A model generated the notes under the pieces. It had not been told where the DNA came from. It searched no databases and saw only the letters and a list, made by a program, of their open reading frames with translations. Positions 15,926-24,800 of a stretch of 54,814 nt of DNA are shown in pieces; the first letter of the stretch is position 1, and each line of letters begins with the position of its first letter. The position numbers and the translations under genes were made by a program. This DNA comes from an uncultured Prevotella sp. (GTDB taxonomy: Bacteria > Bacteroidota > Bacteroidia > Bacteroidales > Bacteroidaceae). The stretch covers positions 1-54,814 of the forward strand of contig OMXE01000017.1 of NCBI GenBank assembly GCA_900314935.1, given 5' to 3'.

Positions 15926-18370
15926 ATGGATCATAGACGCAACATATATAATAAGGTATCTACGGGAATCAGTCTTTTGACGATGTTCCTCTGTTCCTGG
16001 GTATGTTTCTCTTGCTCAACTACCAAGGGAGTGCCCGAGGGTGATCAGCTGTTTGTGGGTCTTACCAAGATTGATTACCAGGACTACGAGCGCAATTCCA
16101 ATTTCATCGATACGCAGGTGGAGGTGGAGGCGGCACTGGCTACGGCACCTAACGGAGCCCTGTTCGGTAGCAGCTATTATCGTACTCCGTTCCCTTACGG
16201 CTTATGGATATGGAATGCTTTCAACGACAAGGAAAGCGGCTTTGCCAAGTGGATGACGAAGTCGTTCGGTAAACAGCCCGTGCTGATGAGTTGGGTAAAT
16301 CCCGCCTTGCGTGCCTCCGTGGCACAGTCGGTATTGCGTAAGTACGGCTATTTCCGTGGCTCCGTTTCTTACGACACCATCCCTCGTCGGAACCCCAAGA
16401 AAGCCAAGATCGGCTATACGGTGAAGATGGGTCATCTGTTCACGGTTGACAGTATCGACTATGTGAACTTCCCTGAAGGAGCCGATAGTCTGATCAGCTC
16501 TACCATGAACGAGGCCATGATCCGTACAGGCGATGCCTTCACCGTTCCTGCCCTTGATGCAGAACGCACCCGTATCACCAACCTCTTCCGTAACAACGGA
16601 TATTTCTATTTCCAGAACGGCTACGCCTCGTATCTGGCTGACACACTCGCGGTTCCTGGTAAGGTGCAGCTGCGTTTGCAGGCTGCTGATGATCTCCCTG
16701 AAGAGGCAACGCATAAGTGGTATATAGGTAAGGTGACCATCGACTTACGCCGACAGTTCATGCAGGAGCTGACCGACTCCATGGGGCGTCGCTCCTTCAA
16801 GGTGCGTTTCCATGGTCGTCGTCCGCCGGTACGCCTGAGCGTTATCATGAACAACATGAAACTGCGGCACGGTCAGCCGTACAGCTATGACAAATACTTG
16901 GAGTCGGTGGCGAAGATCAACAGTACGGGTATCTTTGGTATGGTCGACTTCACTTTCACACCCCGGGATACAGCTTTCACCTCTCATCCGGACACCCTTG
17001 ACTTGAATCTGAACTGCGTGCTCGATAAACCGTACGACAGCTATATTGAGACGAACCTGAAGAACAAGACTTCCGGTAGGTTCGGTCCTGAGCTGGTGTT
17101 AGGTTTCACCAAGCGTAACGCCTTCAGAGGTGGAGAGCTGCTGGACATCAACCTGCACGGCTCTTACGAGTGGCAGCGGGCACAAGGCAGCTACGGTAGT
17201 AAGCGGTTGAATTCGTACGAGTATGGTATCAGTGCCTCGCTGGAGTTCCCCCGTATCGTGTTACCTTGGCGTGAATGGCTGGAGCAGCGGGCCAGCAGAA
17301 GGAGGGAGGCGGCTCTGAGAGACACCACCATGCATCACCAGCGAACGCACCGCCGTCCTGTGCAGCGTTACTACAGTACGCCGTCAACCCTTGCCAAGAT
17401 GTCGCGCAACACCCTGAACCGTCCCAGCTATTTCAAGATGGTGAACTTCAGTGGTGAATGGACCTACCGTTGGCAGAAAGCGCAGAACCGTCGTCATGAA
17501 CTGAGTCCGCTCACCATCACCTACCAGCATCTGGTGCACACCACCCATGGCTTCGACAGCATTGTCAGCAGTAATCCTTACCTCACCGCGACGATGCATG
17601 ATGTGTTCATCCCCAAGATGCGCTATACCTATTATTATGTCAGTCCACCATCCCTGCACAGTCCTGTAACATGGGAAACAACGGTGTCTGAAGCCGGAAA
17701 CCTCTCGTCGTTGGCCTATATGGCTTTCGGTAAGAAATGGAATACCGAGGACAAGGAGATGTTCAACAATCCTTATTCGCAGTTTGTGAAGATTGAGACC
17801 GATTTCACCAAGCGTTGGCGATTGAGTAGTACCTCGCAGTTGGTGGGACATCTCAATGCTGGAGTGATTTATGCCTATGGCAACAGTGGAAAAGCACCGT
17901 TCAGCGAGATGTTCTATGTGGGAGGCGCCAACAGCATCCGTGCCTTTACTGTGAGAAGTATCGGTCCTGGTAACTTCAAGCCGATGGAAGAGGCAGGCTT
18001 CTCGTATCTGTTCCAGAACGGTGATGTGAAGCTGCTGGGGAACCTTGAGTACCGCACCCGACTGTTCAATGGATTGTATGGTGCCATCTTCCTCGATGGA
18101 GGAAATGTGTGGACCATGAAGGAGCACTATGGGGATGCCGCCACCGATGCCGCTATGGATGGATCTGCCTTTAAGTTCGACCGGTTCTATCGTCAGATGG
18201 CGTTGGGTACGGGTATCGGCTTGCGTTACGACCTCGATTTCCTCGTGCTCCGTCTCGACTGGGGTATCGGTCTGCACGTGCCCTATGATACAGGTAAGAG
18301 CGGATTCTATAATATCCGCCGCTTTGGTGACGGACAGGCCTTACATATCGCTGTGGGATATCCCTTCTAA
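15926..18370 (+). CDS. tamL: TamL: Omp85/BamA-superfamily outer membrane lipoprotein
   Basis: An 814-residue protein. The N-terminus carries a lipoprotein signal with lipobox CFSC near residue 30, followed by TTKGVPEGDQLF, the usual start of Bacteroidetes TamL proteins. POTRA-like domains occupy about residues 45-430 (VDSIDYVNFPEGADSL; NSTGIFGMVDFTF). The Omp85 barrel fills the rest, with the conserved FYVGGANSIRAF and LDGGNVW segments. It is the outer membrane partner of TamB and lies in the same operon. The ATG at 15926 is chosen; an in-frame TTG nine bases earlier is less likely. Confidence 0.85.
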   Translation: MDHRRNIYNKVSTGISLLTMFLCSWVCFSCSTTKGVPEGDQLFVGLTKIDYQDYERNSNFIDTQVEVEAALATAPNGALFGSSYYRTPFPYGLWIWNAFNDKESGFAKWMTKSFGKQPVLMSWVNPALRASVAQSVLRKYGYFRGSVSYDTIPRRNPKKAKIGYTVKMGHLFTVDSIDYVNFPEGADSLISSTMNEAMIRTGDAFTVPALDAERTRITNLFRNNGYFYFQNGYASYLADTLAVPGKVQLRLQAADDLPEEATHKWYIGKVTIDLRRQFMQELTDSMGRRSFKVRFHGRRPPVRLSVIMNNMKLRHGQPYSYDKYLESVAKINSTGIFGMVDFTFTPRDTAFTSHPDTLDLNLNCVLDKPYDSYIETNLKNKTSGRFGPELVLGFTKRNAFRGGELLDINLHGSYEWQRAQGSYGSKRLNSYEYGISASLEFPRIVLPWREWLEQRASRRREAALRDTTMHHQRTHRRPVQRYYSTPSTLAKMSRNTLNRPSYFKMVNFSGEWTYRWQKAQNRRHELSPLTITYQHLVHTTHGFDSIVSSNPYLTATMHDVFIPKMRYTYYYVSPPSLHSPVTWETTVSEAGNLSSLAYMAFGKKWNTEDKEMFNNPYSQFVKIETDFTKRWRLSSTSQLVGHLNAGVIYAYGNSGKAPFSEMFYVGGANSIRAFTVRSIGPGNFKPMEEAGFSYLFQNGDVKLLGNLEYRTRLFNGLYGAIFLDGGNVWTMKEHYGDAATDAAMDGSAFKFDRFYRQMALGTGIGLRYDLDFLVLRLDWGIGLHVPYDTGKSGFYNIRRFGDGQALHIAVGYPF

Positions 18371-18417
18371 TGAATGTTAATTCGGAACGGCGATGGCAGA
18401 TTCTGCCCAAAATGTAT

Positions 18418-18425
18418 TACTTTTG
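18418..18425 (+). promoter_or_regulatory. -7 promoter element of the nucleotidyltransferase gene
   Basis: TACTTTTG lies about 30 bp before the ATG at 18457, in the short gap after tamL. This marks a new transcription unit. Confidence 0.5.
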
Positions 18426-18456
18426 CAGCAACAATACAACAGATAAACAATAGAAG

Positions 18457-19401
18457 ATGATGAAACCGACTCTTTTTTTGCTCGCTGCTGGCATGGGAAG
18501 CCGTTATGGCGGACTGAAGCAGCTCGATGGTCTGGGACCAAACGGCGAGACCATCATGGACTATAGTATCTACGACGCCATCCAGGCCGGATTCGGTAAG
18601 GTGGTATGGGTCATCCGCAAGGACTTCGAAGAGCAGTTCCGTACCCAGATCCTGTCGAAATATGAGGATAAGATTCCCTGTGAGCTGTGTTTCCAGGGAT
18701 TGGATGCGCTGCCCGAGGGATTCAGCGTTCCTGAAGGACGTGTCAAGCCATGGGGAACCAACCATGCAGTGCTCATGGGCAAGGATGTGATCAAGGAGCC
18801 CTTCCTGGTTATCAACTGTGATGATTTCTACAACCGTGATGCTTTCATGGTAATCGGCAAGTACCTGAGCGAACTGCCTGAAGGTGCCCGTAACCAGTAT
18901 GCTATGGTGGGCTTCCGTGTAGGCAACACCCTGTCGGAAAACGGTACCGTAGCTCGTGGTATCTGTTCCAAGGATGAGCACGACCATCTCACAACCGTGG
19001 TAGAGCGTACGGAGATTGTGCGCTGTGCCGAGGATGGCTCCAACGCTGGTGCTGCCAGCGAGCCGATCCGCTACAAGGATGAGAACGGTGCATGGGTGTC
19101 TGTAGATGATAACACCCCTGTGTCCATGAATATGTGGGGCTTCACACCCGACTATTTTGAGTACTCTGAGGCATACTTCAAGGAATTCCTCAGCGATCCG
19201 AAGAACATGACGAACCTCAAGGCAGAGTTCTTTATCCCGCTGATGGTGAACAAGCTCATCAACGAGAAGACTGCCACAGTGAAGGTGCTCGACACCACGA
19301 GTAAGTGGTTTGGTGTTACCTATGCTGCCGACCGTCAGACAACGGTTGACCGTATCCAGCAGTTGGTTGACGAGGGCGTTTATCCAGCAAAGCTGTTCTA
19401 A
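18457..19401 (+). CDS. Sugar-phosphate nucleotidyltransferase
   Basis: A 314-residue protein whose N-terminus LFLLAAGMGSRYGGLKQLDGLGPNGETIMDYSIYDA is the nucleotide-binding signature of the NTP_transferase family (GxGxR...K). WGTNHAVLMGKD and VINCDDFYNRDAF supply the sugar-binding and metal-binding acidic positions. The last third (SMNMWGFTPDYFEY...) closes the fold; no C-terminal left-handed helix is present. It would make an NDP-sugar from a sugar-1-phosphate; the sugar is not identifiable. It likely leads the unit that continues into the DHH phosphoesterase. Confidence 0.8.
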   Translation: MMKPTLFLLAAGMGSRYGGLKQLDGLGPNGETIMDYSIYDAIQAGFGKVVWVIRKDFEEQFRTQILSKYEDKIPCELCFQGLDALPEGFSVPEGRVKPWGTNHAVLMGKDVIKEPFLVINCDDFYNRDAFMVIGKYLSELPEGARNQYAMVGFRVGNTLSENGTVARGICSKDEHDHLTTVVERTEIVRCAEDGSNAGAASEPIRYKDENGAWVSVDDNTPVSMNMWGFTPDYFEYSEAYFKEFLSDPKNMTNLKAEFFIPLMVNKLINEKTATVKVLDTTSKWFGVTYAADRQTTVDRIQQLVDEGVYPAKLF

Positions 19402-19410
19402 GCTTCGCTG

Positions 19411-19443
19411 AATTGATAATTGATAATTGACAATTGACAATTG
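19411..19443. repeat. Heptamer tract AATTGAT/C, about 4.7 copies
   Basis: Two AATTGAT units, two AATTGAC units and a final partial AATTG are head to tail over 33 bp. The tract fills the gap between two genes, and its last unit supplies the TTG start codon of the DHH phosphoesterase. Confidence 0.9.
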
Positions 19444-20466
19444 GAGATAGAGATTCTTTCTGCAGCACAATGTGAGCAGCTGCGGCAACTGATAGCTGCG
19501 GCTGAGCACATCATGGTATGCTGTCACCAAAACCCCGACGGCGATGCTATCGGTTCTTGTCTGGCCTTGGCCGAGTATCTCAGGATGCACGACAAGGATC
19601 CGATGGTTGCCGTACCAGATAAGTACCCCGACTTTCTACAGTGGATGCCAGGAACGGAGCGTATCGTGCGCTACGACAAGCATCCGGAACAAGTGGAGAC
19701 AGCTTTCGCCCAGGCCGATCTGGTATTCTGCCTTGACTTCAACCGTCCGGAGCGTATGGAGAAGATGGGGGAGGTGATGGAGGCCTCGTCGGCCAAGAAG
19801 GTCATGATTGACCATCACCCCGATCCTACCATCGATACCGTTCTATGCATTTCTCATCCAGAGATGAGCAGTACCAGTGAACTGTTGTTCAGGGTGATAT
19901 GGCAGCTGGGTGGCTTTGAGGAGATGACGCGCAAGATAGCCGTTCCTATCTACTGTGGTATGATGACCGATACGGGTGGCTTCACCTATAACTCCAACCG
20001 TCCTGAAATCTATTTCATCATCAGTCAGCTCCTCACCAAAGGGTTCGATAAAGACAAGATCTTCAGGAATGTGTATAACAACTATAGCGAATGGCGTCTC
20101 CGTCTGATTGGCTATGTGCTGTACCAGAAACTGAATGTGATTCCTGAGAAACATGCCTCCTACTTCTGTTTGACACGCCGCGATCTGAAAAGCTTCCACT
20201 ATCTGAAAGGTGACGCCGAAGGACTGGTGAACATGCCGCTGCAGATCAAGGGAATGAAACTGAGTATCTCTCTCCGTGAAGATACCGAACGTGACAACCT
20301 GATCTGGGTGAGTCTGCGCAGCGTGGATGATTTCTCTTGTACAAAGGTAGCAGAAACTTATTTCAATGGCGGTGGACACTTGAATGCTTCTGGCGGTAGG
20401 TTGAACTGCTCGATGGAGGAAGCTGAGAAGATTGCGCAGCAGGCCATTAGGGAACTGGAAGGGTGA
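19441..20466 (+). CDS. DHH/DHHA1 phosphoesterase (NrnA-like nano-RNase / pAp phosphatase)
   Basis: A 341-residue protein. The DHH domain shows HQNPDGDAIGS (about residue 30-40, metal ligands), the central LVFCLDFN and the defining DHHPDPTID, then GMMTDTGGF. The C-terminal DHHA1 domain ends in YFNGGGHLNASGG, the GGGH substrate-binding loop. The family degrades 2-5-nt RNAs and/or dephosphorylates pAp. The start is unusual: an in-frame TGA lies six bases upstream and the first ATG is at residue 24 (MVCCHQ), so translation probably starts at the TTG at 19441, contributed by the heptamer tract. Loss of the original leader or start to repeat insertion is possible. Confidence 0.85.
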   Translation: MEIEILSAAQCEQLRQLIAAAEHIMVCCHQNPDGDAIGSCLALAEYLRMHDKDPMVAVPDKYPDFLQWMPGTERIVRYDKHPEQVETAFAQADLVFCLDFNRPERMEKMGEVMEASSAKKVMIDHHPDPTIDTVLCISHPEMSSTSELLFRVIWQLGGFEEMTRKIAVPIYCGMMTDTGGFTYNSNRPEIYFIISQLLTKGFDKDKIFRNVYNNYSEWRLRLIGYVLYQKLNVIPEKHASYFCLTRRDLKSFHYLKGDAEGLVNMPLQIKGMKLSISLREDTERDNLIWVSLRSVDDFSCTKVAETYFNGGGHLNASGGRLNCSMEEAEKIAQQAIRELEG

Positions 20467-20527
20467 GGGATTTATTAAGTAATCCTAATTTCTTATATCT
20501 CCTTCCTTGTTTCTCGTTTTTTATCCT

Positions 20528-20535
20528 TACCTTTG
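20528..20535 (+). promoter_or_regulatory. -7 promoter element of the DUF4827-glmM unit
   Basis: TACCTTTG at 20528-20535 is 25 bp upstream of the lipoprotein ATG at 20561 and matches TAnnTTTG. Confidence 0.5.
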
Positions 20536-20560
20536 CGGACGAATTCGCGAATAAACAAAA

Positions 20561-21199
20561 ATGAAGATGAAAAGAACGATTATAGCAGTGTTCTCGTTGG
20601 TTGTCCTTCTGCTCGTGAGCAGTTGCAGCCATTATGAGACCTATGCCGAGCAGACCGAGAAGGAACGTGATGCCATACGGAAGTTCCTCACCGAAAAGAA
20701 GATCAATGTGATCAGTGAGGCTACCTTCAAGGCACAGAACTACACCACGGATGTCAACAAGAACGAGTTCGTGCTCTTCGACAACACTGGTGTTTACCTC
20801 CAGATCGTTCGCAAGGGCTGTGGCTCTCCTATTGCCAATGGTGAGACGACCAGTGTGCTCTGTCGCTTCAAGGAGTATAATATCCTGACCGACTCGCTGA
20901 TTCTTACCAACGAGGTGATGAAACTGTCGTACCTGGTGGATAAGATGAACGTGACGCGTACCAGCGACTCTTTCACTGCTTCGTTTGTAGAGGGTGTGAT
21001 GTTTACGCAGTATCAGAGTGCCTCTGTACCCGCCGGCTGGCTGGTGCCGCTTCTCTACATCAACGTGGGACGTCTGGAGAAAGAGGAGGATGAGATCGCC
21101 AAGGTGAACATCATCGTTCCACATTCACAGGGACATCAGTCGGCTGTGACCGGTGTCTATCCCTGTTATTATGAGATTACTTACCAAAAAGGAAGATAA
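20561..21199 (+). CDS. DUF4827 lipoprotein (FKBP-like)
   Basis: A 212-residue lipoprotein with signal MKMKRTIIAVFSLVVLLLVSSC (lipobox VSSC, Cys22). The body resembles DUF4827, Bacteroidales proteins with a divergent FKBP peptidyl-prolyl isomerase-like fold. The late segment FVEGVMFTQYQSASVPAGWLVPLLYI is the part most like an FKBP active-site strand and loop. It sits 3 bp upstream of the phosphoglucosamine mutase gene. The conserved pairing with glmM in this group suggests a role near cell-wall precursor supply, but that is not shown. Confidence 0.7.
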   Translation: MKMKRTIIAVFSLVVLLLVSSCSHYETYAEQTEKERDAIRKFLTEKKINVISEATFKAQNYTTDVNKNEFVLFDNTGVYLQIVRKGCGSPIANGETTSVLCRFKEYNILTDSLILTNEVMKLSYLVDKMNVTRTSDSFTASFVEGVMFTQYQSASVPAGWLVPLLYINVGRLEKEEDEIAKVNIIVPHSQGHQSAVTGVYPCYYEITYQKGR

Positions 21200-21202
21200 A
21201 CC

Positions 21203-22627
21203 ATGACTTTAATCAAATCCATATCAGGCATCCGCGGAACCATCGGCGGACCCACCGGTGATACCCTGAACCCATTAGACATTGTCAAGTTCGTAACGGC
21301 GTATGCCACATTTATAGAAGCAAGAAGCAAGAAGCAAGAAGCAAGAGGTAAGAAGACCATCGTGGTGGGTCGTGACGCCCGCATCTCTGGCGAGATGGTG
21401 AAGAATGTGGTGTGCGGAACACTGATGGGCTACGGCTTTGATGTGATCAATATCGGCCTGGCCACTACGCCTACTACCGAGTTGGCTGTCCGCATGAGTG
21501 GTGCCGATGGCGGCATCATCATCACCGCCAGTCATAACCCCCGTCAGTGGAATGCCCTGAAGTTACTCAACAGCGAAGGCGAGTTCCTGAACAAGGAGGA
21601 GGGTAATGAGGTGTTGGCCATTGCTGAGGCTGAGGATTTCCAATATGCTGATGTGGATCATTTAGGTCATTATACCGAAGATAGCACGTTCAACAAACGG
21701 CATATCGACAGCGTGCTCGACCTGAAGTTGGTGGATGTACCCGCCATCAAGAAGGCCAAATTCCGCGTTTGTGCCGATACCATCAACAGTGTGGGAGGTG
21801 TTATCCTTCCTGAACTGTTCCAAGCGTTGGGTGTTGACTATGAGATCCTGAACGGGGAGCCCAATGGCGACTTCGCCCATAACCCCGAGCCATTGGAGAA
21901 GAATCTTACGGGCATCATGGATAAGATGCGCCAAGGCGGGTTCGACTTAGGTATTGTGGTGGATCCCGATGTTGACCGTTTGGCTTTTATCTCTGAAGAC
22001 GGTACTATGTTTGGTGAGGAATACACCCTTGTCAGTGTAGCAGACTACGTCCTTTCTAATACCAAACTGTCAACTGTCAACTGTCAACTGTCAACTGTTT
22101 CTAACCTCAGTTCGACGAGAGCTTTGCGTGATGTCACCGAGAAGCATGGCGGAACATATGCAGCAGCTGCTGTGGGTGAAGTTAATGTCACCACCAAGAT
22201 GAAGGAAGTGGGCGCCATTATCGGTGGAGAAGGTAATGGTGGAGTGATCTATCCTGAGAGTCATTACGGCCGTGATGCCCTTGTAGGTATTGCCCTTTTC
22301 CTCTCATCCCTGGCACAGAAAGGCTGCAAGGTTTCAGAGCTGCGTGCCACCTTCCCCAACTATTTCATTGCCAAGAACCGCATCGACCTCACCCCCTCAA
22401 CTGATGTGGATGCTATCCTGGTGAAGGTCAAAGAGATGTATTCCGGTCAGGAAGGCGTTACCGTGAACGATATCGACGGTGTGAAGATCGACTTCCCCGA
22501 CCAGTGGGTACACCTCCGCAAGAGCAACACCGAGCCTATCATCCGTGTCTATAGCGAAGCTTCCACCATGGAAGCAGCTGATGCTATCGGCAAGAAGATC
22601 ATGCAGGTGGTGTACGATATGCAGTAA
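21203..22627 (+). CDS. glmM: Phosphoglucosamine mutase
   Basis: A 474-residue alpha-D-phosphohexomutase. It begins IKSISGIRGTIGG; the phosphoserine loop is ITASHNPRQWNALK, the Mg2+ loop DPDVDRLAF, the sugar loop GGEGNGGVI, and the C-terminal phosphate-binding loop RKSNTEPIIRVYSE. It interconverts glucosamine-6-phosphate and glucosamine-1-phosphate for UDP-GlcNAc and peptidoglycan. GlmM is preferred over PMM/PGM from length and loops. Two 7-bp tandem repeat tracts lie inside the frame: GAAGCAA units at 21317-21352 (ARSKKQEARGKK) and AACTGTC units at 22065-22098 (KLSTVNCQLSTVS). Both fall in loop-like segments and keep the frame. Confidence 0.85.
   Translation: MTLIKSISGIRGTIGGPTGDTLNPLDIVKFVTAYATFIEARSKKQEARGKKTIVVGRDARISGEMVKNVVCGTLMGYGFDVINIGLATTPTTELAVRMSGADGGIIITASHNPRQWNALKLLNSEGEFLNKEEGNEVLAIAEAEDFQYADVDHLGHYTEDSTFNKRHIDSVLDLKLVDVPAIKKAKFRVCADTINSVGGVILPELFQALGVDYEILNGEPNGDFAHNPEPLEKNLTGIMDKMRQGGFDLGIVVDPDVDRLAFISEDGTMFGEEYTLVSVADYVLSNTKLSTVNCQLSTVSNLSSTRALRDVTEKHGGTYAAAAVGEVNVTTKMKEVGAIIGGEGNGGVIYPESHYGRDALVGIALFLSSLAQKGCKVSELRATFPNYFIAKNRIDLTPSTDVDAILVKVKEMYSGQEGVTVNDIDGVKIDFPDQWVHLRKSNTEPIIRVYSEASTMEAADAIGKKIMQVVYDMQ
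21317..21352. repeat. Heptamer tract GAAGCAA inside glmM
   Basis: Four exact GAAGCAA units and one degenerate GAGGTAA unit, in frame, encode a basic linker between the first strand and the TIVVGRDAR motif. Confidence 0.9.
22065..22098. repeat. Heptamer tract AACTGTC inside glmM
   Basis: Four exact AACTGTC units plus a partial AACTGT, in frame, 34 bp, between the metal-loop domain and the sugar-binding domain. Confidence 0.92.
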
Positions 22628-23383
22628 TTATTTTCTGACAATTACGCTACCGCTGGCCTGATGTGTGGCCAGGATGAGTACCTCGGCAATCTGCACGTGG
22701 GCAGGTGCATTGGCGGCATATACAGCCACATCGGCAATATCATCCCCTGTTAGTGGCTTGATTCCCTTATATACAGTGGCGGCACGATCGTTGTCGCCAT
22801 GGAAGCGTGTGTTACTGAAGTTCGTCTCTACCAGTCCGGGTTTCAGGTTCGTCACACGTACCGCTGTAGGAACCACATCAATGCGCAATCCGTCGCTCAG
22901 TGCTTTCACGGCTGCCTTGGTGGCACAATACACGTTCCCTCCTGCATAGGCAGCATCGCCGGCCACAGAGCCTACGTTGATGACATGACCGCTGTTACGC
23001 TGTACCATCTTGGGTACGATAAGACGGGTGAGGGTGAGCAATCCCTTAATGTTCGTGTCGATCATTGTATCCCAGTCGTCAAAACATCCCTCATACTCAG
23101 GCTCCAAACCCAAAGCCAGTCCGGCATTGTTCACCAGGACATCGATATCCTGCCAATCGGCGGGCAGCGTATCCAGGCATTGCTTTACCTTCTCGCGGTC
23201 TCTCACATCAAACACCAGTGTCAGCACCTTCGAACCTTTGCCAGTCAGTTCCTGACAGATTTCCGTCAGTCGCTGTTCGTTTCTACCCGTGAGAATCAGC
23301 TTGTCACCATTCTCTGCGAACTTCCTTGCACAAGCCAGTCCGATACCACTTGTGGCTCCCGTAATCAATACAATTTTGTTCAT
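22628..23383 (-). CDS. SDR family NADP-dependent oxidoreductase (YdfG-like)
   Basis: A 251-residue classical SDR. It has TGATSGIG at residues 8-15, NNAGLALG, the catalytic Ser in NVGSVAGDAAY, and YCATK with Tyr and Lys. PGLVETNFSNTRFHGD is typical of the YdfG subgroup, which oxidises L-allo-threonine, serine and other 3-hydroxy acids. Its stop codon abuts the convergent glmM stop with no base between. It is 26 bp downstream of the DUF4252 gene and probably the last gene of the minus-strand operon that starts at 25358. Confidence 0.85.
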   Translation of the reverse strand: MNKIVLITGATSGIGLACARKFAENGDKLILTGRNEQRLTEICQELTGKGSKVLTLVFDVRDREKVKQCLDTLPADWQDIDVLVNNAGLALGLEPEYEGCFDDWDTMIDTNIKGLLTLTRLIVPKMVQRNSGHVINVGSVAGDAAYAGGNVYCATKAAVKALSDGLRIDVVPTAVRVTNLKPGLVETNFSNTRFHGDNDRAATVYKGIKPLTGDDIADVAVYAANAPAHVQIAEVLILATHQASGSVIVRK

Positions 23384-23409
23384 TGTCTGTATCTTTTGAA
23401 GTAAAGAGA

Positions 23410-23886
23410 TTATTTCTTAACCATCTTCATCACATCCTCTGTGGTGAACTTACCGGAGAATACGACGGCTGTAACACCATCATTCTCTTCGACCAGCATG
23501 ACTACTGCTGATTGCTGCGGACCTACATTTTGGTAGATATCAGCCTTGTTGCTGTCTTCTTTGACCTGCATCAGTAAATCATACTTGTCTTTTTTCACAA
23601 TGCCCTTCACTTCACTCTTCAGCTTCGTACGCATGTTGTTCTTCTCTGCATGGATGAGTTGTATGCATGACAGTTTATTGACCAGTGCTTGTGCGTTCAC
23701 GTTGGGCATGGAAGGCATGTTGTTCAGACGACCGGATATCGCCGAAAGCATGGCCTTGGAGATATACACATAGGTGATACCGTTCATGTCTGCATATTTC
23801 TCGAATGCCTTTACCTGTGCATGGGCATTGAGAGTGGTGAGTGCCATCACTGCACAGAGGATGGTCTTAATCATTATCTTTTTCAT
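23410..23886 (-). CDS. DUF4252 secreted protein
   Basis: A 158-residue exported protein (signal MKKIMIKTILCAVMALTTLNAHAQ). The rest matches the Bacteroidetes DUF4252 pattern: FEKYADMNGITYVYISKAML, then KDKYDLLMQVKEDSNKADIYQNV and a final VVFSGKFTTEDVMKMV. The function of the family is unknown. It starts 1 bp after the small membrane protein gene and shares an operon with an ECF sigma factor and a second DUF4252 gene. Confidence 0.7.
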   Translation of the reverse strand: MKKIMIKTILCAVMALTTLNAHAQVKAFEKYADMNGITYVYISKAMLSAISGRLNNMPSMPNVNAQALVNKLSCIQLIHAEKNNMRTKLKSEVKGIVKKDKYDLLMQVKEDSNKADIYQNVGPQQSAVVMLVEENDGVTAVVFSGKFTTEDVMKMVKK

Positions 23887-23887
23887 G

Positions 23888-24280
23888 TTATTCCAATGCT
23901 TTTAATTGTTCGTTTAATGTACGTTCTGTCTTGTCACTTAGGGCCTTTGCCTTCTCCAGCTGTTGCATACCTTTGTTCAGGTTGAGGGCCAACAGGTTGA
24001 GTGCCCGTTCTGCCTCCTGTTGCGCAAGAACCGGATCCTGATAGGTGTCCTGTTCTGCAGGGTTCACGTATTGATCACGATTATACCAGTGGAATCCCAC
24101 ACCTGCAATCAGGGCAAAGGTGGCAGCGATGGCCGTATAACGTAGCGCTCTCGGCAGTCGTATATGACGGGCGGTTTGTTTCTCCTCCTTTTCCCATTCA
24201 TCGATCTTTTTCGAGAGCCGTTCCTCCAGTCCTTCCGGAATAGATATTCGCTCTAATTCTTTCATATTCAATTCGTCCAT
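23888..24280 (-). CDS. Small membrane protein, putative anti-sigma factor
   Basis: A 130-residue protein. It has an acidic cytoplasmic N-terminus with heptad-like charged helices (LEERLSKKIDEWEKEEKQ), one membrane helix (about residues 50-66, YTAIAATFALIAGVGFHW) and a periplasmic coiled-coil-prone tail. Its gene overlaps the upstream ECF sigma gene by 13 nt, the usual sign of a sigma/anti-sigma pair. No named anti-sigma domain was recognised, so the role rests on position and topology. Confidence 0.6.
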   Translation of the reverse strand: MDELNMKELERISIPEGLEERLSKKIDEWEKEEKQTARHIRLPRALRYTAIAATFALIAGVGFHWYNRDQYVNPAEQDTYQDPVLAQQEAERALNLLALNLNKGMQQLEKAKALSDKTERTLNEQLKALE

Positions 24281-24780
24281 GTCTTCGTGAGATGTATAAA
24301 TTGTTGTTTGAGTTTCTTTTTCGTTCGCATCACGATGATGCGGATATTCCCCTGTGATAGACCTGTATCTTGTTCTATCTCTTCGTACGAGCGTTCTTCC
24401 ATCAGGTGCATCTTGATGATGCGTCCATCCCTTTCGGGAAGCTGTTGGATGAGTCCTTCCATCTGCATCGCCTCATCGTTTGAGTCGATCTGGTGGTCAA
24501 GGCTCCGTTCTTCCGACGGTTCTGCTACCTTCTCCAGTTCTATGGAGGTGTCGATACGTTTCAGTCGCCGCTGGTCGCGGAACAGGTTTCGCATCATGGT
24601 CACGAGATAAGCCTCGTTCATGGCCTCCTCCTTCAGATCATTGCGCTTCTGCCACAACTTCAAGTAGGTATCCTGAAGCAAGTCTTCGGCATCCTGCGCA
24701 TTCTCTGTCAGGCGATAGGCTACCCGATAGAGCAGTCGGTGGTAGGGAATGAACCGTTGCTTGAACTCCCGTGCATCCAT
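24268..24780 (-). CDS. ECF-type RNA polymerase sigma factor
   Basis: A 170-residue sigma factor. Region 2 (about 8-75) has YHRLLYRVAYRLTENAQDAEDLLQDTYLKLW. Region 4 (about 115-160) has QLPERDGRIIKMHLMEERSYEEIEQDTGLSQGNIRIIVMRTKKKL. It lies between a DUF4252 gene (20 bp upstream) and its putative anti-sigma partner, with another DUF4252 gene downstream. Its regulon probably includes its own operon, but no sigma-specific promoter could be identified. Confidence 0.88.
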   Translation of the reverse strand: MDAREFKQRFIPYHRLLYRVAYRLTENAQDAEDLLQDTYLKLWQKRNDLKEEAMNEAYLVTMMRNLFRDQRRLKRIDTSIELEKVAEPSEERSLDHQIDSNDEAMQMEGLIQQLPERDGRIIKMHLMEERSYEEIEQDTGLSQGNIRIIVMRTKKKLKQQFIHLTKTWTN

Positions 24781-24800
24781 GTGGATTACTCTGTTCTAAC

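Noticed and set aside
14791..15927. Long open frame (378 codons) on the minus strand inside tamB
   Set aside because: It is fully antisense to a well-supported gene, has low-complexity His/Arg/Val composition, no domain and no promoter. It is a by-product of codon bias.
17384..18277. 297-codon minus-strand open frame over tamL
   Set aside because: Antisense to the Omp85 barrel coding region; no family features.
18367..19590. 407-codon minus-strand open frame over the nucleotidyltransferase
   Set aside because: Antisense shadow; composition is unlike a real protein and it runs through the heptamer tract and the start of the DHH gene.
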